From Mycobacterium gordonae (GTDB taxonomy: Bacteria > Actinomycetota > Actinomycetes > Mycobacteriales > Mycobacteriaceae), in assembly GCF_002101675.1 (NCBI RefSeq), contig NZ_LQOY01000153.1, forward strand, positions 1 to 64,000: a DNA stretch of 64,000 nucleotides, read 5' to 3'. The notes under the pieces were generated by a model, which was not told the origin of the DNA, ran no database searches, and worked only from the letters and a program-made list of their open reading frames with translations. Below, one piece after another: positions 19,686-27,854 of this stretch. Position 1 is the first letter of the stretch, and the number at the start of each line of letters is the position of its first letter. The position numbers were made by a program, and so were the translations under genes.

Positions 19686-20417
19686 ATGGCAGTGCGGCCA
19701 CGCTCAGTCCTGGCACTCGACCTCAGTCACGAGGGGTCGTCGGTGCTGCGATGGGTCGCCGTCGCCGGCGCCGTGGCCGGTGCCGTGCTGTATTCCAACT
19801 GGCTTCTCGAGAACTACTTCACCCGCTCGTTGCTGCCGGATCCCGACATGTACATCAGCGAGCTCTCCGCGGCGGACCAACCGTACGGCGAGTGGTTTCG
19901 CGCGTGCGACCGGGCCTGCGCAGTCGTCCTGCTGATCGCGACCGTCGCCGCGCTGATCGGCGTCCGCGGCGGCCGGTGGAGCAAGGCGGGCTGGGGAGCG
20001 CTCGGGGTTTTCGCCATCGCGACGGGCCTGGACAGCACGGTCTGGACGCTGGTGTGCGCGCCGAGCTCCAACGCCGCCTGCGCGGCCCGAGAGGCTTCGG
20101 GCATCGTGCCGCTGAGCCACCAGCTGCACTGGCTGAGCAGCGGGATGGCGCTGGCCGCCGCGATCGCGTCGTTGTTGGCGTTCGCCATCGCCGATTTCTA
20201 CGAAGGTTCCGCGCCGCCGATCCGGCGCACGGGACTGCTCACGTTGGCGGCACTGGTGGGAACCGCGATCTGGACCGGTGTGGCGATCCTCATCGACCAC
20301 ACTGACGTCGTCGGCATGGTCGGCGTCGCGCAACGAGCGGAGCTGGTGGCGTTCGCCGCATGGCTGATCTACGCCGCCCTGCGCACCGCCCGGGCGCCAA
20401 GCGCAAGCGGCCCGTGA
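19686..20417 (+). CDS. DUF998-family membrane protein
   Basis: The 243-residue protein has six or so transmembrane segments. ISELSA follows the first segment, and a short cytoplasmic region GGRWSK lies between the second and third, as in DUF998 proteins. The conserved periplasmic loop contains two cysteines (LVCAPSSNAACAA). Function unknown for the family. It is followed by a hydrolase gene overlapping by 4 bases (GTGA), so the two are co-translated. Confidence 0.8.
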   Translation: MAVRPRSVLALDLSHEGSSVLRWVAVAGAVAGAVLYSNWLLENYFTRSLLPDPDMYISELSAADQPYGEWFRACDRACAVVLLIATVAALIGVRGGRWSKAGWGALGVFAIATGLDSTVWTLVCAPSSNAACAAREASGIVPLSHQLHWLSSGMALAAAIASLLAFAIADFYEGSAPPIRRTGLLTLAALVGTAIWTGVAILIDHTDVVGMVGVAQRAELVAFAAWLIYAALRTARAPSASGP

Positions 20418-21259
20418 GTCACCGCGCCGCAGTCGAGGTCGGCGGTTATCGAGTGCGCATCCTCGTCGACGGCGGCACCGGCCCCCTGGTGATGTTGTGC
20501 AGCGGCCTGGGCGGCCGCGCGCTGCACTGGAGCGACACGGTGGCCGAGCTGGCCCACGACCACATCGTGGTGCGGTTCGACCGGCCCGGTACGCCGGTGA
20601 CCCGCGCCCCAGGCCCTCGCACGGTACGACAAGAAGCCGAGCGGATCGCGGCCGTCCTCGATGCCGTGCGAGGTGCCGATGATGCTGTGCTGGTGGGGCA
20701 TTCGGTCGGCGGCTTCTACGCCGAAGCGTTTGCGCGGCTGTATCCGCGCCGCACCCGTGCCTTGCTGCTGCTGGATTCCAGCATCGCCTCCGACCGGCGG
20801 CGCCTCGCATTGCCGTTGCACGCCAAGGTCGCCGCCGCGGAGGCGACCGCCACGCTGCTGCGCCGCCTGCACCTGCAAGAACCCGTGGCCCGCGCCGGCC
20901 TGACACTGGCCCAACGACGCCGCCCCGAAGGGCTCGACGCGCCCATGTGTGCCGAAATACGCGGCGCGGCAAGCGAATCCGGATTCGTTACCGCACTGCT
21001 CACCGAATACGTCGGATACCACGAGCTCGCGGCGGAGTTGTGCCGGCTGCGAGCCGGTCATCCGCTGCCACCGGTTCGCCGCATGGTGGCGACGGCTCAC
21101 ACGGGTTGGCGCAGCCGGCGCTGGCGCGCCCAGCAGATCCGGCTGGCCGAGACCCTCGGCGCCGAACACGTCACCATCACCCCCGCCGGGCACCTGGTGA
21201 TGATCGAGCAGCCGGGTCGCACCGCTGACCTCATCCGCACCGTCGCCGGCGCGGCCTAG
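20414..21259 (+). CDS. Alpha/beta hydrolase
   Basis: The 281-residue protein starts with GTG at 20414, overlapping the DUF998 stop. The core shows LCSGLGGRALHW (oxyanion), VGHSVGGFYAEAFA (nucleophile serine) and a C-terminal GHLVMIEQP with the catalytic histidine. The region before it has an ALLLLDSS strand. Substrate unknown. Coupling with a membrane protein suggests a membrane-near substrate, but this is inference only. Confidence 0.85.
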   Translation: MSHRAAVEVGGYRVRILVDGGTGPLVMLCSGLGGRALHWSDTVAELAHDHIVVRFDRPGTPVTRAPGPRTVRQEAERIAAVLDAVRGADDAVLVGHSVGGFYAEAFARLYPRRTRALLLLDSSIASDRRRLALPLHAKVAAAEATATLLRRLHLQEPVARAGLTLAQRRRPEGLDAPMCAEIRGAASESGFVTALLTEYVGYHELAAELCRLRAGHPLPPVRRMVATAHTGWRSRRWRAQQIRLAETLGAEHVTITPAGHLVMIEQPGRTADLIRTVAGAA

Positions 21260-21269
21260 CCCGGGCGTT

Positions 21270-21327
21270 CCAAGAATCCTCCAAGAACTCTCCTGGATTC
21301 TTGGGCCCGATGCCCGCTTCGGCGGAG
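21270..21327 (+). promoter_or_regulatory. SARP-type direct repeats (box b), inverted repeat and UUCG hairpin before the SPFH operon
   Basis: CAAGAAT at 21271 and CAAGAAC at 21282 are 11 bp apart, as in box a. CCAAGAATCC (21270-21279) is also the exact inverted repeat of GGATTCTTGG (21295-21304), so a 10-bp hairpin could form. CCCGCTTCGGCGGAG recurs at 21313-21327. The site starts only 11 bases after the previous stop, so it may both end the upstream operon and control the next. Confidence 0.6.
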
Positions 21328-21415
21328 CAAGGCTTTGCCGTAACTGCCAGCTGATCAACCGCGTCGCCGCGTAAGATTCGCCGAGAAATTGAACGCCGAG
21401 GAGGGGACCACCACC

Positions 21416-22585
21416 ATGGGCATGCGCGACATGATCCGGGGCGAGTTCGTCGACATCATCGAATGGCTCGACGACACGAACACCACCCTGGCATGGCGAT
21501 TCCCACGGTATGACAACGAGATCAAGAACGGTGCCCAGCTGATCGTCCGGGAGGGACAGCGGGCCATGTTCGTCTACCGCGGGCAGCTGGCCGATCAGTT
21601 CACCCCCGGCCACTACACCCTCACCAGTGAGAACATGCCGATTCTGGGCACCCTGCAGGGTTGGAAATATGGGTTCAACAGCCCGTTCCGTTCCGAGGTC
21701 TACTACGTCAACACCCGCCCCTATCCCGACTTGCGCTGGGGCACACCGCAACCCGTGACGGTGCGGGATCCGGACTTCAAGATGGTGCAGGTGCGGGCCA
21801 ACGGCACCACCGTCGTGCGGGTCACCGACCCCACCGTCTTCCTGCGCCAGGTACTCGGCACCCAGAGCGTGGTCGACATGGACCAGATCACCGAGTTGAT
21901 CCGCCGCAACATCGCGCTGGCGTTCAACGACATGGTGATGGGCAGCGGCCTGGGCGCGATCGACCTGCAGGGCCGCCAGGTGGAGTTGTCGGACAAGCTG
22001 CGGGAGTTCGTCGCCCAACGGGTGCAGGCGTTCGGCCTGGGGATCGACGCGGTCACCATGACGATCTCGCTGCCGGAGGAAATCCAGCAGGCGATGACCC
22101 GCGGTGTCGCGCGCGGCCTGGAAGAAAGCGGTTTCCTGAACAACGTCGGCGATCTCAACCGCTACGAGCAGGCCCGGCGGGCCGACGCGATGCTGGCCGC
22201 GGCCCAGAACGAAGGCGGCGGCGCCGCCGGCTCAGCCATCCAGGCCGGACTCGGGGTCGCGCTGGGCGCCCAGATGGCAAATGCGGTCCAGCCGCAAGCC
22301 CAGCCGCAACAATTCGCGGCCACCCAGCAGCCGATGCAGGGTGCACCCCCGCCGCTGCCGACTCAGCAGCTGTTCCACTTCGACCAGGGCGGTCAGCCGG
22401 CCGGCCCCTACCCCGTCAGCGCGCTGCGGCCCTTCGTCTCCAGCGGTCAGTTGACCCGCGACACCGTGGTGTGGACCGAGGGCATGGCGAACTGGGCCCC
22501 GGCATCGAGCGTGCCGGCCCTGCAATCGTTGTTCAGCACACCGCCTCCGCTGCCCGGCACGCCGCCACCCCTTCCGCAGCAATGA
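21416..22585 (+). CDS. SPFH-domain protein with C-terminal GYF_2 domain
   Basis: The 389-residue protein begins at ATG 21416 behind GAGGAGGGG. The N-terminal two-thirds is an SPFH (stomatin/flotillin-like) domain of the virion-core-protein type, with RGEFVDIIEWLDD at the start and ending in a helix-rich part (about 210-270) with FLNNVGDLNRYEQARRADAML. Residues about 315-370 form a GYF_2/DUF4339 domain (FHFDQGGQPAGPYPVSALRPF), followed by a proline-rich tail. SPFH proteins form membrane-bound oligomeric scaffolds. It leads a three-gene operon that resembles part of the B. subtilis ydj membrane-stress operon. Confidence 0.88.
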   Translation: MGMRDMIRGEFVDIIEWLDDTNTTLAWRFPRYDNEIKNGAQLIVREGQRAMFVYRGQLADQFTPGHYTLTSENMPILGTLQGWKYGFNSPFRSEVYYVNTRPYPDLRWGTPQPVTVRDPDFKMVQVRANGTTVVRVTDPTVFLRQVLGTQSVVDMDQITELIRRNIALAFNDMVMGSGLGAIDLQGRQVELSDKLREFVAQRVQAFGLGIDAVTMTISLPEEIQQAMTRGVARGLEESGFLNNVGDLNRYEQARRADAMLAAAQNEGGGAAGSAIQAGLGVALGAQMANAVQPQAQPQQFAATQQPMQGAPPPLPTQQLFHFDQGGQPAGPYPVSALRPFVSSGQLTRDTVVWTEGMANWAPASSVPALQSLFSTPPPLPGTPPPLPQQ

Positions 22586-24027
22586 GTTACGACCCCGGCG
22601 ACCTCGCGCACGGCCACCGTCCGCCGCAGCCGCCGCCGTTGCCACGCCCTCCGAGCGGACCGCCGCCGCTGCCGCCGCGGCAAGCTGGGCCGCCGCCGCT
22701 TCCGCCGCGACCCGCAGGCCCCCCGCCATTGCCCCGGCCGCAGGCCGGCCCGCCGCCGTTGCCGCGACAGCAGGCCGGGCCGCCGCCGTTGCCGCCACGG
22801 CAGGCCCCGCCAGCCCAGGCGACCCCGCCTCCCATGCAGCCGTTCGCCGGACCTCCGGCCGGCGCCGCGATGTTCCACCAGACCGAGCAGACCCGCACCT
22901 ACCCGTGCGCGTCCTGCGGCGGCCAGCTCAACTTCGACATCGCCAGCCAGAAGCTGCGCTGCCCCAACTGCGGCAACTACTACGACGTCACCGCGCCCAA
23001 CACTGCGGTCAGATCACGGGAATTGCGCACCGCGATGCACCAGCTGCGGGAGATTCAGCGTGGCCAGGCGGGGCCCAACGTTTCCGGAATGCGTGAGGTC
23101 AAGTGTCAGAACTGCGGCGGAACAACCGAATTCGCCGGCAGCCTGACGGCGACCAAGTGCCCCTATTGCGCGACGCCGATCCAACGTGACGATGTGCACA
23201 ATGCACCGGCGCGGCTGCCGGTAGACGGTGTGGTGCCGTTCCGCATCGATGAGAAGCAGGCCCGCCAGCTCATCGAAAAGTGGGTCACCAAGCGATGGTT
23301 CGCGCCCACCGACTTCAAGAAGTACCGCGAGATCGGCGCCTTCTCCAGCCTGTACACGGCGTATTTCACCTATGACGCCAACACCGACACCTGGTACGAC
23401 GGCGAGCGCGGCGTGGACTACCAAGAGCGGGTCGGCACCGACAGTGACGGCGACCCGATTTATGAAACCCGGACTTCGTGGTATCGCGTCTCCGGTCAGG
23501 TCAACAACGTCTTCGCCGACCTGCCGGTACTGGCCAATGACAGCGAGAACCTCAACCGCAAGCGAATCAAGCAGCTCGAGCCGTGGCCGGTCGAGCAGGC
23601 GCGGGCCTACTCACCGGAGTTCGTCGCCGGGCACCTGTGCCGCACCTACGACAAAGACGCCGAACAGGCGCTGCCCGAGGCGAAGCAGGAGATGGAGCAG
23701 ACCGTCGAGCGCACGGTCCGATCCGACATCGGCGGTGACCGGCAGCGGATCCACCAACTGCGCACCACCTGGAATTACCTGGGCTTCAAGCACATTCTGT
23801 TGCCGATCTGGCTGCTGACGGTCATGTACAGCAACCGCCCCTTTCAGGTCGCCATCAACGGGCTCACCGGTGAGGTTGCCGGCGATCGCCCGTGGAGCAG
23901 GGTCAAGCTGGCGATCGCCATCACGTGTGCGGTTCTGGTCGTGATCCTGGTGATCGCGATCTGGATGTATTTCCGTGCCCACGGCCATCATTCGAGCAGA
24001 ACGCCCAGTCGCGTGCACAGGAGGTAG
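22582..24027 (+). CDS. Proline-rich zinc-ribbon membrane protein
   Basis: The 481-residue protein overlaps the SPFH stop by 4 bases (ATGA). The first ~90 residues are repeats of GPPPLPPRQA. Two zinc ribbons follow: YPCASCGG with LRCPNCGNYY, and VKCQNCGG with TKCPYCA. The central part is soluble and the C-terminus has two membrane segments (about 410-425 and 449-470), ending basic. It may belong with zinc-ribbon membrane proteins like YdjG of B. subtilis. The proline-rich part could bind SH3-like or GYF domains, and its partner in the operon carries a GYF_2 domain. Confidence 0.82.
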   Translation: MSYDPGDLAHGHRPPQPPPLPRPPSGPPPLPPRQAGPPPLPPRPAGPPPLPRPQAGPPPLPRQQAGPPPLPPRQAPPAQATPPPMQPFAGPPAGAAMFHQTEQTRTYPCASCGGQLNFDIASQKLRCPNCGNYYDVTAPNTAVRSRELRTAMHQLREIQRGQAGPNVSGMREVKCQNCGGTTEFAGSLTATKCPYCATPIQRDDVHNAPARLPVDGVVPFRIDEKQARQLIEKWVTKRWFAPTDFKKYREIGAFSSLYTAYFTYDANTDTWYDGERGVDYQERVGTDSDGDPIYETRTSWYRVSGQVNNVFADLPVLANDSENLNRKRIKQLEPWPVEQARAYSPEFVAGHLCRTYDKDAEQALPEAKQEMEQTVERTVRSDIGGDRQRIHQLRTTWNYLGFKHILLPIWLLTVMYSNRPFQVAINGLTGEVAGDRPWSRVKLAIAITCAVLVVILVIAIWMYFRAHGHHSSRTPSRVHRR

Positions 24028-24030
24028 TCG

Positions 24031-24537
24031 ATGGACATCGTCGTCGCGGTGATCCTGATCTTGACGCTCATTGTGGCTGCGGCAGTGGCGGTGGTGGCGG
24101 TCGTCAATCGCCGCCAGCAACGGGCGCTCACCGACGCCAACCAGCTGCTCCCCGGCCGGCCCACCCGCGCGCCCCGGTCGTGGGCGGTGTCCCACGATCC
24201 CGAAGCCCGACTGCACCGCCGACTGCGTGACGCGATGAAAGCCCTGTACGCCGTCAACGCCGTCGACACCGGGACGACGATCGTGCTGCGCGCCGACCTG
24301 GAACAGACAGCGCTCGATCTCGACGACCATCTCGTCGCGGTCGCTCAGCTAGCACCCAACCACCGGGGCGAGTTGCTCGCCACGATCACCACGACCGTCG
24401 AGTCCATCGAAGCTGCGGTGGCCCGTTATGCCACCGCCGCCACGATGCCCGACGCCACCACCCTCGAGTCCGACCTTGCGACCGTGCAGCGCCACCTCGA
24501 CGTGACCCGGGAAGTGCAGCGCAGGCTCACCGCCTGA
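24031..24537 (+). CDS. Single-pass membrane protein, third gene of the SPFH operon
   Basis: The 168-residue protein has one N-terminal membrane anchor (about 4-26) followed by a basic segment and a long helical cytoplasmic domain. The latter contains ALYAVNAVDTGTTIVLRADLEQ and a predicted coiled-coil end (DLATVQRHLDVTREVQRRL). It starts 3 bases after the zinc-ribbon gene. No family recognised. As a helical membrane-anchored partner it may bridge the SPFH scaffold and the membrane. Confidence 0.75.
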   Translation: MDIVVAVILILTLIVAAAVAVVAVVNRRQQRALTDANQLLPGRPTRAPRSWAVSHDPEARLHRRLRDAMKALYAVNAVDTGTTIVLRADLEQTALDLDDHLVAVAQLAPNHRGELLATITTTVESIEAAVARYATAATMPDATTLESDLATVQRHLDVTREVQRRLTA

Positions 24538-24662
24538 CGGTCCGCAGCACGGGCGTCACCGGCTCACCGCTATGCGGGTAACTGTCCAGGTTGCGGATCG
24601 CCAGCAGTGCCTCGATTTCCGCACCGTCGCCCAGCCATCTTCTCGTACCTTCCTGGCCGGCC
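24537..24662 (-). pseudogene. Possible C-terminal remnant of a minus-strand gene
   Basis: In the intergenic space, one minus-strand frame ending near 24534-24536 reads RRWLGDGAEIEALLAIRNL and continues DSYPHSGEPVTPVLRTVRR. It has ordinary protein-like composition but no start codon before it collides with the VOC gene on the other strand. It may be the left-over end of a deleted gene, or chance in high-GC DNA. Confidence 0.25.
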
Positions 24663-24702
24663 GGATTACGCTTAGCTGCCGAATGATCCGCGGGAGGTCG
24701 CT

Positions 24703-25056
24703 GTGAGCACGCAGGAAGTACGGATGATCGTGTTGTCGACGGACGATCTGGACGAATCGATCCGCTTCTATTCCGAGACCCTCGGAATGGCGGTGAAGTT
24801 CCGCGACGGAGACCACTTCGCGGCCCTAGACGGCGGGTCGATCACGCTCGCGCTGGCAACCGCGGTCGACCACCCCATCCCCGGCCAGGTCGTCGTCGGC
24901 ATCAAGACCTCGGACGTCGACGCCGCGGCCAAGGCCATCGAGACCAGCGGCGGCGGGATGGTGCGGGCGCCCTATGACGATGCGCACGAGCGCCGCGCGG
25001 TGGTCTATGACAACAAGGGCAACGGTCTGGTCTTCTACAGCCCACTGAACCGGTGA
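24703..25056 (+). CDS. VOC-superfamily (glyoxalase-like) protein
   Basis: The 117-residue protein starts with GTG behind GGGAGGT. It has the two beta-alpha-beta-beta-beta modules of vicinal-oxygen-chelate proteins, with LDESIRFYSETLGM in the first and VVYDNKGNGLVFYSP in the second. There is no clear full set of metal ligands. Such single-domain proteins range from dioxygenases to drug-binding resistance proteins, so function is unassigned. Confidence 0.85.
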   Translation: MSTQEVRMIVLSTDDLDESIRFYSETLGMAVKFRDGDHFAALDGGSITLALATAVDHPIPGQVVVGIKTSDVDAAAKAIETSGGGMVRAPYDDAHERRAVVYDNKGNGLVFYSPLNR

Positions 25057-25086
25057 GTTTGACCGGCGGCGCCGGTCTGCCTTGGG

Positions 25087-25701
25087 GTGAACAGAACCAA
25101 TCTCTCGATGTCGATCTCCGCCGACGGTTATGTAGCCGGCCCCGATCAATCCAGGGAGCACCCTCTTGGCCGTGGCGGTGACCAGCTGCACGGGTGGCAC
25201 TTGGGCGCCGGCCGAGATCATCCGGTCAACCGGCAGGTGATGTCGGAAATGCTCGACGGTATGGGGGCGACGATCATGGGCCGCAACATGTTCGGCCCGA
25301 TCCGCGGGGAGTGGGGCGACTCCGACTGGGCGGGCTGGTGGGGCGATGTCCCGCCGTACCACTGCCCGGTCTTCGTCTTGACGCACTACCCGCATGAGCC
25401 GATCGAGCTGCAGGGCGGAACGACTTTTCACTTCGTCACCGACGGAATCGAATCGGCCCATCGGCAAGCCCGCGAGGCCGCCGGTGACCGTCCCATTTCC
25501 ATCGCGGGCGGTGCCTCGTGCGCCCGGCAGGCGATCCGGGCCGGTCTGGTCGACGAGATCGACCTCCAAGTGAACCCGGTGATACTCGGCGCCGGTGAGC
25601 GCCTCTTCGACGGTGTGCCCGCCGGTGACCCCAGCCTGGAAATGGTCCGCGTGCTCGAAGCGCCCGGCGTCGCGCATCTGCGCTACCGCGTCATCCGGTA
25701 G
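25087..25701 (+). CDS. Dihydrofolate reductase-like (RibD C-terminal) protein
   Basis: The 204-residue protein begins MNRTNLSMSISADGYVAGPDQS, which matches the DHFR/RibD reductase fold. It also has MGATIMGRNMF, SIAGGASCARQAIRAGLVDEIDLQVNPVILGAGERLF and a final RYRV. The NADPH-binding GG-A motif and VxPVxLGxGxRLF are standard for this superfamily. It may reduce a pterin- or flavin-like substrate. The GTG start at 25087 is the first available and the ribosome site is weak. Confidence 0.85.
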   Translation: MNRTNLSMSISADGYVAGPDQSREHPLGRGGDQLHGWHLGAGRDHPVNRQVMSEMLDGMGATIMGRNMFGPIRGEWGDSDWAGWWGDVPPYHCPVFVLTHYPHEPIELQGGTTFHFVTDGIESAHRQAREAAGDRPISIAGGASCARQAIRAGLVDEIDLQVNPVILGAGERLFDGVPAGDPSLEMVRVLEAPGVAHLRYRVIR

Positions 25702-25705
25702 GCCA

Positions 25706-25758
25706 CAAGAACCGGGCAAGGATCCACCAAGAATCCTTCAAGTCGCATCCGTGATCGT
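25706..25758 (+). promoter_or_regulatory. SARP-type direct repeats (box c), four copies, with -10
   Basis: CAAGAAC (25706), CAAGGAT (25717), CAAGAAT (25728) and CAAGTCG (25739) lie at exact 11-bp steps, the clearest array in the window. GATCGT at 25753 follows the last heptamer after 7 bases and fits a weak -10 (xAnnnT). The thioesterase ATG is at 25793. The first repeat begins 5 bases after the stop of the upstream gene. Confidence 0.7.
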
Positions 25759-25792
25759 GAGCTTCATCAGCCACGAGAAGAAGGCGACGACC

Positions 25793-26473
25793 ATGAGGAT
25801 GTTCTGTTTCCACCACGCCGGCGGCGGCAGCCTGACATTCAAAGCCTGGCAGAGGGCCCTCGCCCCCGCGGTCGAGGTGATTCCCGTCGAGATCGCCAAC
25901 CGTGAGCGGTTCAGCACGATGCGCGATCTCGTCGACGAGGTCAACGAGCAACTGCGCCCCTACCTCGACGAGCCGCACATGTTCTTCGGCCACAGCTTCG
26001 GCGCGCTGCTCGCCTACCGGCTGGCGTCGGTGCGGGCGGCCGCCGGCGCCACGCTGCCCCGCGCGGTGTTCCTGTCCGCGTACGCCCCGCCGCACCTGCC
26101 CCCACCGCTGCACCTGGTGGACGGGCTGGACGACGAGCAACTGGTGACCTTGTTCTCCGACCTGGGCGGCTGGCCTACGGGCCTGACCCGCTGGCCGACG
26201 CTGCACGAACGGGCCGTCAGCACGACCCGGCACGACCTGCGGCTGTGCGCGACCGACCGGGAGGAGAACACCGCGGAACTGCCCTGCCCGATCCACGTGT
26301 TCGGCGGCAGCGAAGACCCGCTGGTCAGCGAGTCCGACCTGCGGGAATGGCGCTCGCGCACGACCGCTGACTTCTCGGTGCAGATCCTGCGTGGCGGTCA
26401 CTTCTATCTGCGGGACCGCCAGCCGCTCTTCGAGACGCTCAAGCCGCTGGTCTCGACCGTCCTGGCCGCGTGA
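25793..26473 (+). CDS. Type II thioesterase-like alpha/beta hydrolase
   Basis: The 226-residue protein matches TEII/GrsT-type thioesterases, which remove wrong acyl groups from polyketide or peptide synthases. It has FCFHHAGGGSLTFKAW at the N-terminus, the nucleophile GHSFGALLAYRLA (Ser68), FGGSEDPLVSESDL for the acid, and RGGHFYLRD for the catalytic histidine. No PKS or NRPS gene is in the window, so it would act in trans or has another acyl substrate. It starts at ATG 25793 behind GAAGG and box c. Confidence 0.88.
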   Translation: MRMFCFHHAGGGSLTFKAWQRALAPAVEVIPVEIANRERFSTMRDLVDEVNEQLRPYLDEPHMFFGHSFGALLAYRLASVRAAAGATLPRAVFLSAYAPPHLPPPLHLVDGLDDEQLVTLFSDLGGWPTGLTRWPTLHERAVSTTRHDLRLCATDREENTAELPCPIHVFGGSEDPLVSESDLREWRSRTTADFSVQILRGGHFYLRDRQPLFETLKPLVSTVLAA

Positions 26474-26524
26474 AGGGCCGGTTCGGCTTGACGCGTGTGG
26501 CCGGACTCGCCAAGGTACAAGGCG

Positions 26525-27052
26525 ATGATTCGGAAATGGTTCTGGGCGGCGGCGGCTGCTCTTATGCTGGCCGCGGTCGCTCCTGTGGTGCCGGCCACTG
26601 CTGCACCGGGCGACGACACCGCGGGTGGCTGGGTGCCCGACGGCCAAGAGTTGAGCACCTTCGACCTCGCCGACCCCGCAGTCAACCGACTCACCCCGGC
26701 GCTGCTGCAGGCGATTCAGCGGGCCGCCGGCGGCGCCAAGGCCGACGGCATCACCCTGGGCCTCACGTCGGGATGGCGCTCACCGGAATTTCAGCAGCAG
26801 CTGTTCAATGACGCCGTCGCCCGCTACGGCAGCGCCGCGATCGCCAGCGAATACGTCGCCTCGCCCGAGACCTCCAAGCACGTCATCGGCCGCGCCGTCG
26901 ACGTCGGCCCCACCGACGCCGACACCTGGCTCATCCGCAACGGCTCGGCTTATGGGCTGTGCCAGATCTACGCCAACGAGATCTGGCATTTCGAGCTGGC
27001 CTCGGACTATGGCGGCGCCTGCCCGCCGCTGCGCCCCAACGCCGCCGGCTGA
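26525..27052 (+). CDS. Secreted VanY-type D-alanyl-D-alanine carboxypeptidase
   Basis: The 175-residue protein has a signal peptide (about 1-27, cleaved near ATA-AP) and a VanY-family zinc peptidase domain. The zinc/catalytic motif SKHVIGRAVDVG (residues 117-128, SxHxxGxAxD form) and EIWHFEL (His155, Glu157) are both intact. It should trim stem peptides of peptidoglycan outside the cell. Start at ATG 26525. The hydrolase gene that follows begins 8 bases downstream. Confidence 0.88.
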   Translation: MIRKWFWAAAAALMLAAVAPVVPATAAPGDDTAGGWVPDGQELSTFDLADPAVNRLTPALLQAIQRAAGGAKADGITLGLTSGWRSPEFQQQLFNDAVARYGSAAIASEYVASPETSKHVIGRAVDVGPTDADTWLIRNGSAYGLCQIYANEIWHFELASDYGGACPPLRPNAAG

Positions 27053-27059
27053 CCCACGC

Positions 27060-27842
27060 GTGCTGGAAGTCATCGCCAAGGGCGAGCCCACCGAGGAGCA
27101 CCCGGTGCCGCTCCTGTTCGTCCACGGCGCCTGGCACGCCGCGTGGTGCTGGGACGAACACTTCCTGGATTTCTTCGCGGGCCACGGCTTCCGCGTGATC
27201 GCTCCCAGTCTGCGGGGCCACGGCGCGAGCCCCGGCGCGTTGCGCGGGGCGGGGATCCGGGACTACGTCGACGACGTCGCCTCTGTCGCGAAGTCATTGC
27301 CGAGGCCGCCGGTAGTGATCGGGCATTCGATGGGCGGCTTCGTGGTTCAGCACTACCTGCAGCGGCACACCGCCGCCGCGGCTATCCTGCTGGCTTCCAT
27401 CCGTCCCAAGGGGGTGCTCCGGGTGACCGGGCGCATCGCCCGTCGTCACCCGGTCCGGTTCTCCAGGGTCAACGCCGAAAGGCGACTGGGACCGCTGGTG
27501 GCCACCCCGAAACTGGCCCGGGAACTGTTCTTCTCGCCGGGGATGCCGGCCGAGGAGGTCCATGCTTATCAACGACGCCTGCAGGACGAGTCCTACCGGG
27601 CCTTTCTGGACATGCTCGCCCTCGACCTGGTCGACACCCGGCACGTGAAACGCGTGGCCATGCTGGTCCTGGGCGCGGAGCTCGACGCCATCGTCACACC
27701 GCGCGAAACCCGAAGTATCGCAGCGGTTTACGGCACCGAGGCGGAGGTTTTCCCGGACCTGGCCCACGACATGATGCTCGAACCGCGATGGCCGGCGGTA
27801 GCCGGGCGAATGCTGAGCTGGCTCACGACCCAGAAACTTTGA
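27060..27842 (+). CDS. Alpha/beta hydrolase
   Basis: The 260-residue protein starts at GTG 27060, 8 bases after the VanY-like stop, so the two are likely one operon. Features are LLFVHGAWHAAWCWDEHF (oxyanion and W-rich lid), GHSMGGFVVQHYLQ (nucleophile) and DLAHDMMLEPRW (catalytic histidine). The arrangement resembles lysophospholipase-like hydrolases. Substrate unknown. Confidence 0.85.
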   Translation: MLEVIAKGEPTEEHPVPLLFVHGAWHAAWCWDEHFLDFFAGHGFRVIAPSLRGHGASPGALRGAGIRDYVDDVASVAKSLPRPPVVIGHSMGGFVVQHYLQRHTAAAAILLASIRPKGVLRVTGRIARRHPVRFSRVNAERRLGPLVATPKLARELFFSPGMPAEEVHAYQRRLQDESYRAFLDMLALDLVDTRHVKRVAMLVLGAELDAIVTPRETRSIAAVYGTEAEVFPDLAHDMMLEPRWPAVAGRMLSWLTTQKL

Positions 27843-27854
27843 TCACGGGCACAT

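Noticed and set aside
21661..22581. Upstream extension of the zinc-ribbon protein frame
   Set aside because: It lies inside the SPFH gene in another frame; the ATGA overlap at 22582 is the natural start.
26500..26520. CAAGGT and CAAGGC near the VanY-like start as another repeat site
   Set aside because: The two are 8 bp apart, not 11, and overlap the ribosome site region.
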